A DNA stretch of 64,000 nucleotides from positions 124,001 to 188,000 of the forward strand of contig NZ_CP117982.1 of assembly GCF_030708075.1 (NCBI RefSeq), read 5' to 3'. Shown here in pieces: positions 63,293 to 64,000 of this stretch. A program made the translations under genes and the position numbers. The notes below the pieces were generated by a model. It worked only from the letters and a program-made list of their open reading frames with translations, was not told where the DNA came from and ran no database searches. The DNA is from Candidatus Epulonipiscium viviparus. Its GTDB lineage: Bacteria > Bacillota > Clostridia > Lachnospirales > Cellulosilyticaceae. Position 1 is the first letter of the stretch, and each line of letters opens with the position of its first letter.

Positions 63293-64000
63293 ATGGAATT
63301 TATTTTAAGAATTTTTATGCGACAAAAAATTAGAGACATTAGAATTGTGGGGAGACAAAAGTTATATCTTGTGTTTACCATAGATGGAGATGTCAAGGTT
63401 ATGCATAAAAGAATTGCGGCTTCTCAGTATTCAGTGTGTGTACGTAAGGGGCAGTGGATTTTGCAGGATCTTAGAAAGGGTAACAAACAAGTGGAGCCGC
63501 TTCGAGGAATTGTACCAATAGAAGCGACGTTGAAACTTTCAATAACTGTATATGCTTTTAATTCGCACAATGTTTACAATATACCTACTCCGGATTCTGG
63601 CAGATTGCTTATTGGTCGTAGCGAACATACTGATCTTATGATTAGAAATAAATTAGTTTCAGATCCACATGTGGAATTGAATTATGCTAAAGGAGAATGG
63701 AGTTTTTTAGATATAGAAAGTAGTAATGGTACATATATTAATGATTATAAAATGTCTTCTGGAGTTATCAAAAAAACAGATGTACTAAAATTTGCTTTTT
63801 GCCAGATCATTATTACCGAAAATGGGTTGATTTTAATAACCGAAGACCCAGTTATGCTGCAATATAATTCTCAAGTTGTAGAGCAGAGATTTGTGACCGA
63901 TATAGATAAACCGTATCCACTAAAATTAAACCGTTCACCAAGACTGAAACGACAAATTCAGCGTAAATTAATAGAAATACAAGCTCCGCCACCGCTAAGT
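63293..64000 (+). CDS. essC: Type VII secretion protein EssC-like, N-terminal part (runs off the window)
   Basis: 236 codons of an open frame that reaches the window edge; GGGAGG lies before the ATG. Residues ~20-95 look like a first degenerate FHA-type domain (RQKLYLVFTIDGDVKVMHKR). A clear FHA domain follows at ~100-185 (GRLLIGRSEHTDLMI, SDPHVELNY, SSNGTYINDYK). The stretch LKLNRSPRLKRQIQRKLIEI, followed by QAPPPLS, matches the RSPR...PP segment after the FHA domains of Firmicutes EssC/YukB. The FtsK/SpoIIIE ATPase domains should lie beyond the window. Other FHA proteins are possible but fit less well. Confidence 0.72.
   Translation, partial: MEFILRIFMRQKIRDIRIVGRQKLYLVFTIDGDVKVMHKRIAASQYSVCVRKGQWILQDLRKGNKQVEPLRGIVPIEATLKLSITVYAFNSHNVYNIPTPDSGRLLIGRSEHTDLMIRNKLVSDPHVELNYAKGEWSFLDIESSNGTYINDYKMSSGVIKKTDVLKFAFCQIIITENGLILITEDPVMLQYNSQVVEQRFVTDIDKPYPLKLNRSPRLKRQIQRKLIEIQAPPPLS

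Overview
The window looks like a chromosomal segment of a low-GC, spore-forming Bacillota, most likely a clostridial anaerobe. The evidence is the AT-rich DNA, strong AGGAGG-type ribosome binding sites, consensus sigma-A promoters, the sporulation trio prkA-yhbH-spoVR, S-layer homology (SLH) domains, a PrpF/citrate-lyase fermentation cluster, and the start of a Firmicutes-type type VII secretion ATPase gene. The species cannot be named from sequence alone. I found no rRNA, tRNA, CRISPR array or insertion sequence.

Layout. 1-7.6 kb (minus): a CBS/CorC protein, a 2-keto-3-deoxygluconate-type sugar kinase, the spoVR/yhbH/prkA stress-sporulation operon and dnaB. 7.7-11.8 kb (plus): a complete carbohydrate ABC importer (ATPase, two permeases, lipoprotein). 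11.8-22.9 kb: a GntR regulator and an eight-gene minus-strand catabolic operon (solute-binding-protein homologue without a signal peptide, two family III CoA-transferases, MaoC hydratase, Zn-alcohol dehydrogenase, rhamnose-mutarotase-like protein, lactonase-like amidohydrolase, Gfo/Idh dehydrogenase). It faces uxaB and an Fe-alcohol dehydrogenase on the plus strand. Both divergent promoters carry a perfect TGGTA-N-TACCA operator just downstream of the -10 box. 22.9-25.2 kb: a membrane GGDEF/EAL protein. 25.6-36.7 kb: a LysR regulator divergent from a transporter, an aconitase-like hydratase, a PrpF-like isomerase and citDEF-citXG-citC, plausibly one pathway for importing and cleaving an unsaturated carboxylic acid. 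36.8-44.5 kb (minus): an AbgT transporter and an oppABCDF peptide importer that ends in an overlooked 49-residue membrane protein.

45-64 kb is the most unusual part. It is dominated by repeat-built, probably surface or spore-associated proteins: a roughly 2,040-residue SLH protein with helical modules and a 231-bp tandem amplification; a Ser/Asn/Ala-rich protein built of 36/72-bp repeats; a DUF4397-like protein; a metal-efflux-type permease with eight Cys/His units in a cytoplasmic loop; a beta-propeller-like protein with Gln/Met-rich repeats and a duplicated 3' end; and a Cys-rich protein. The frameshifts I noticed all lie in these repeat genes, while the metabolic genes read cleanly. They are therefore either slippage/recombination products or repeat-specific assembly errors. 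The window ends inside a gene for an EssC-like FHA-domain protein, so a type VII secretion locus probably continues to the right.
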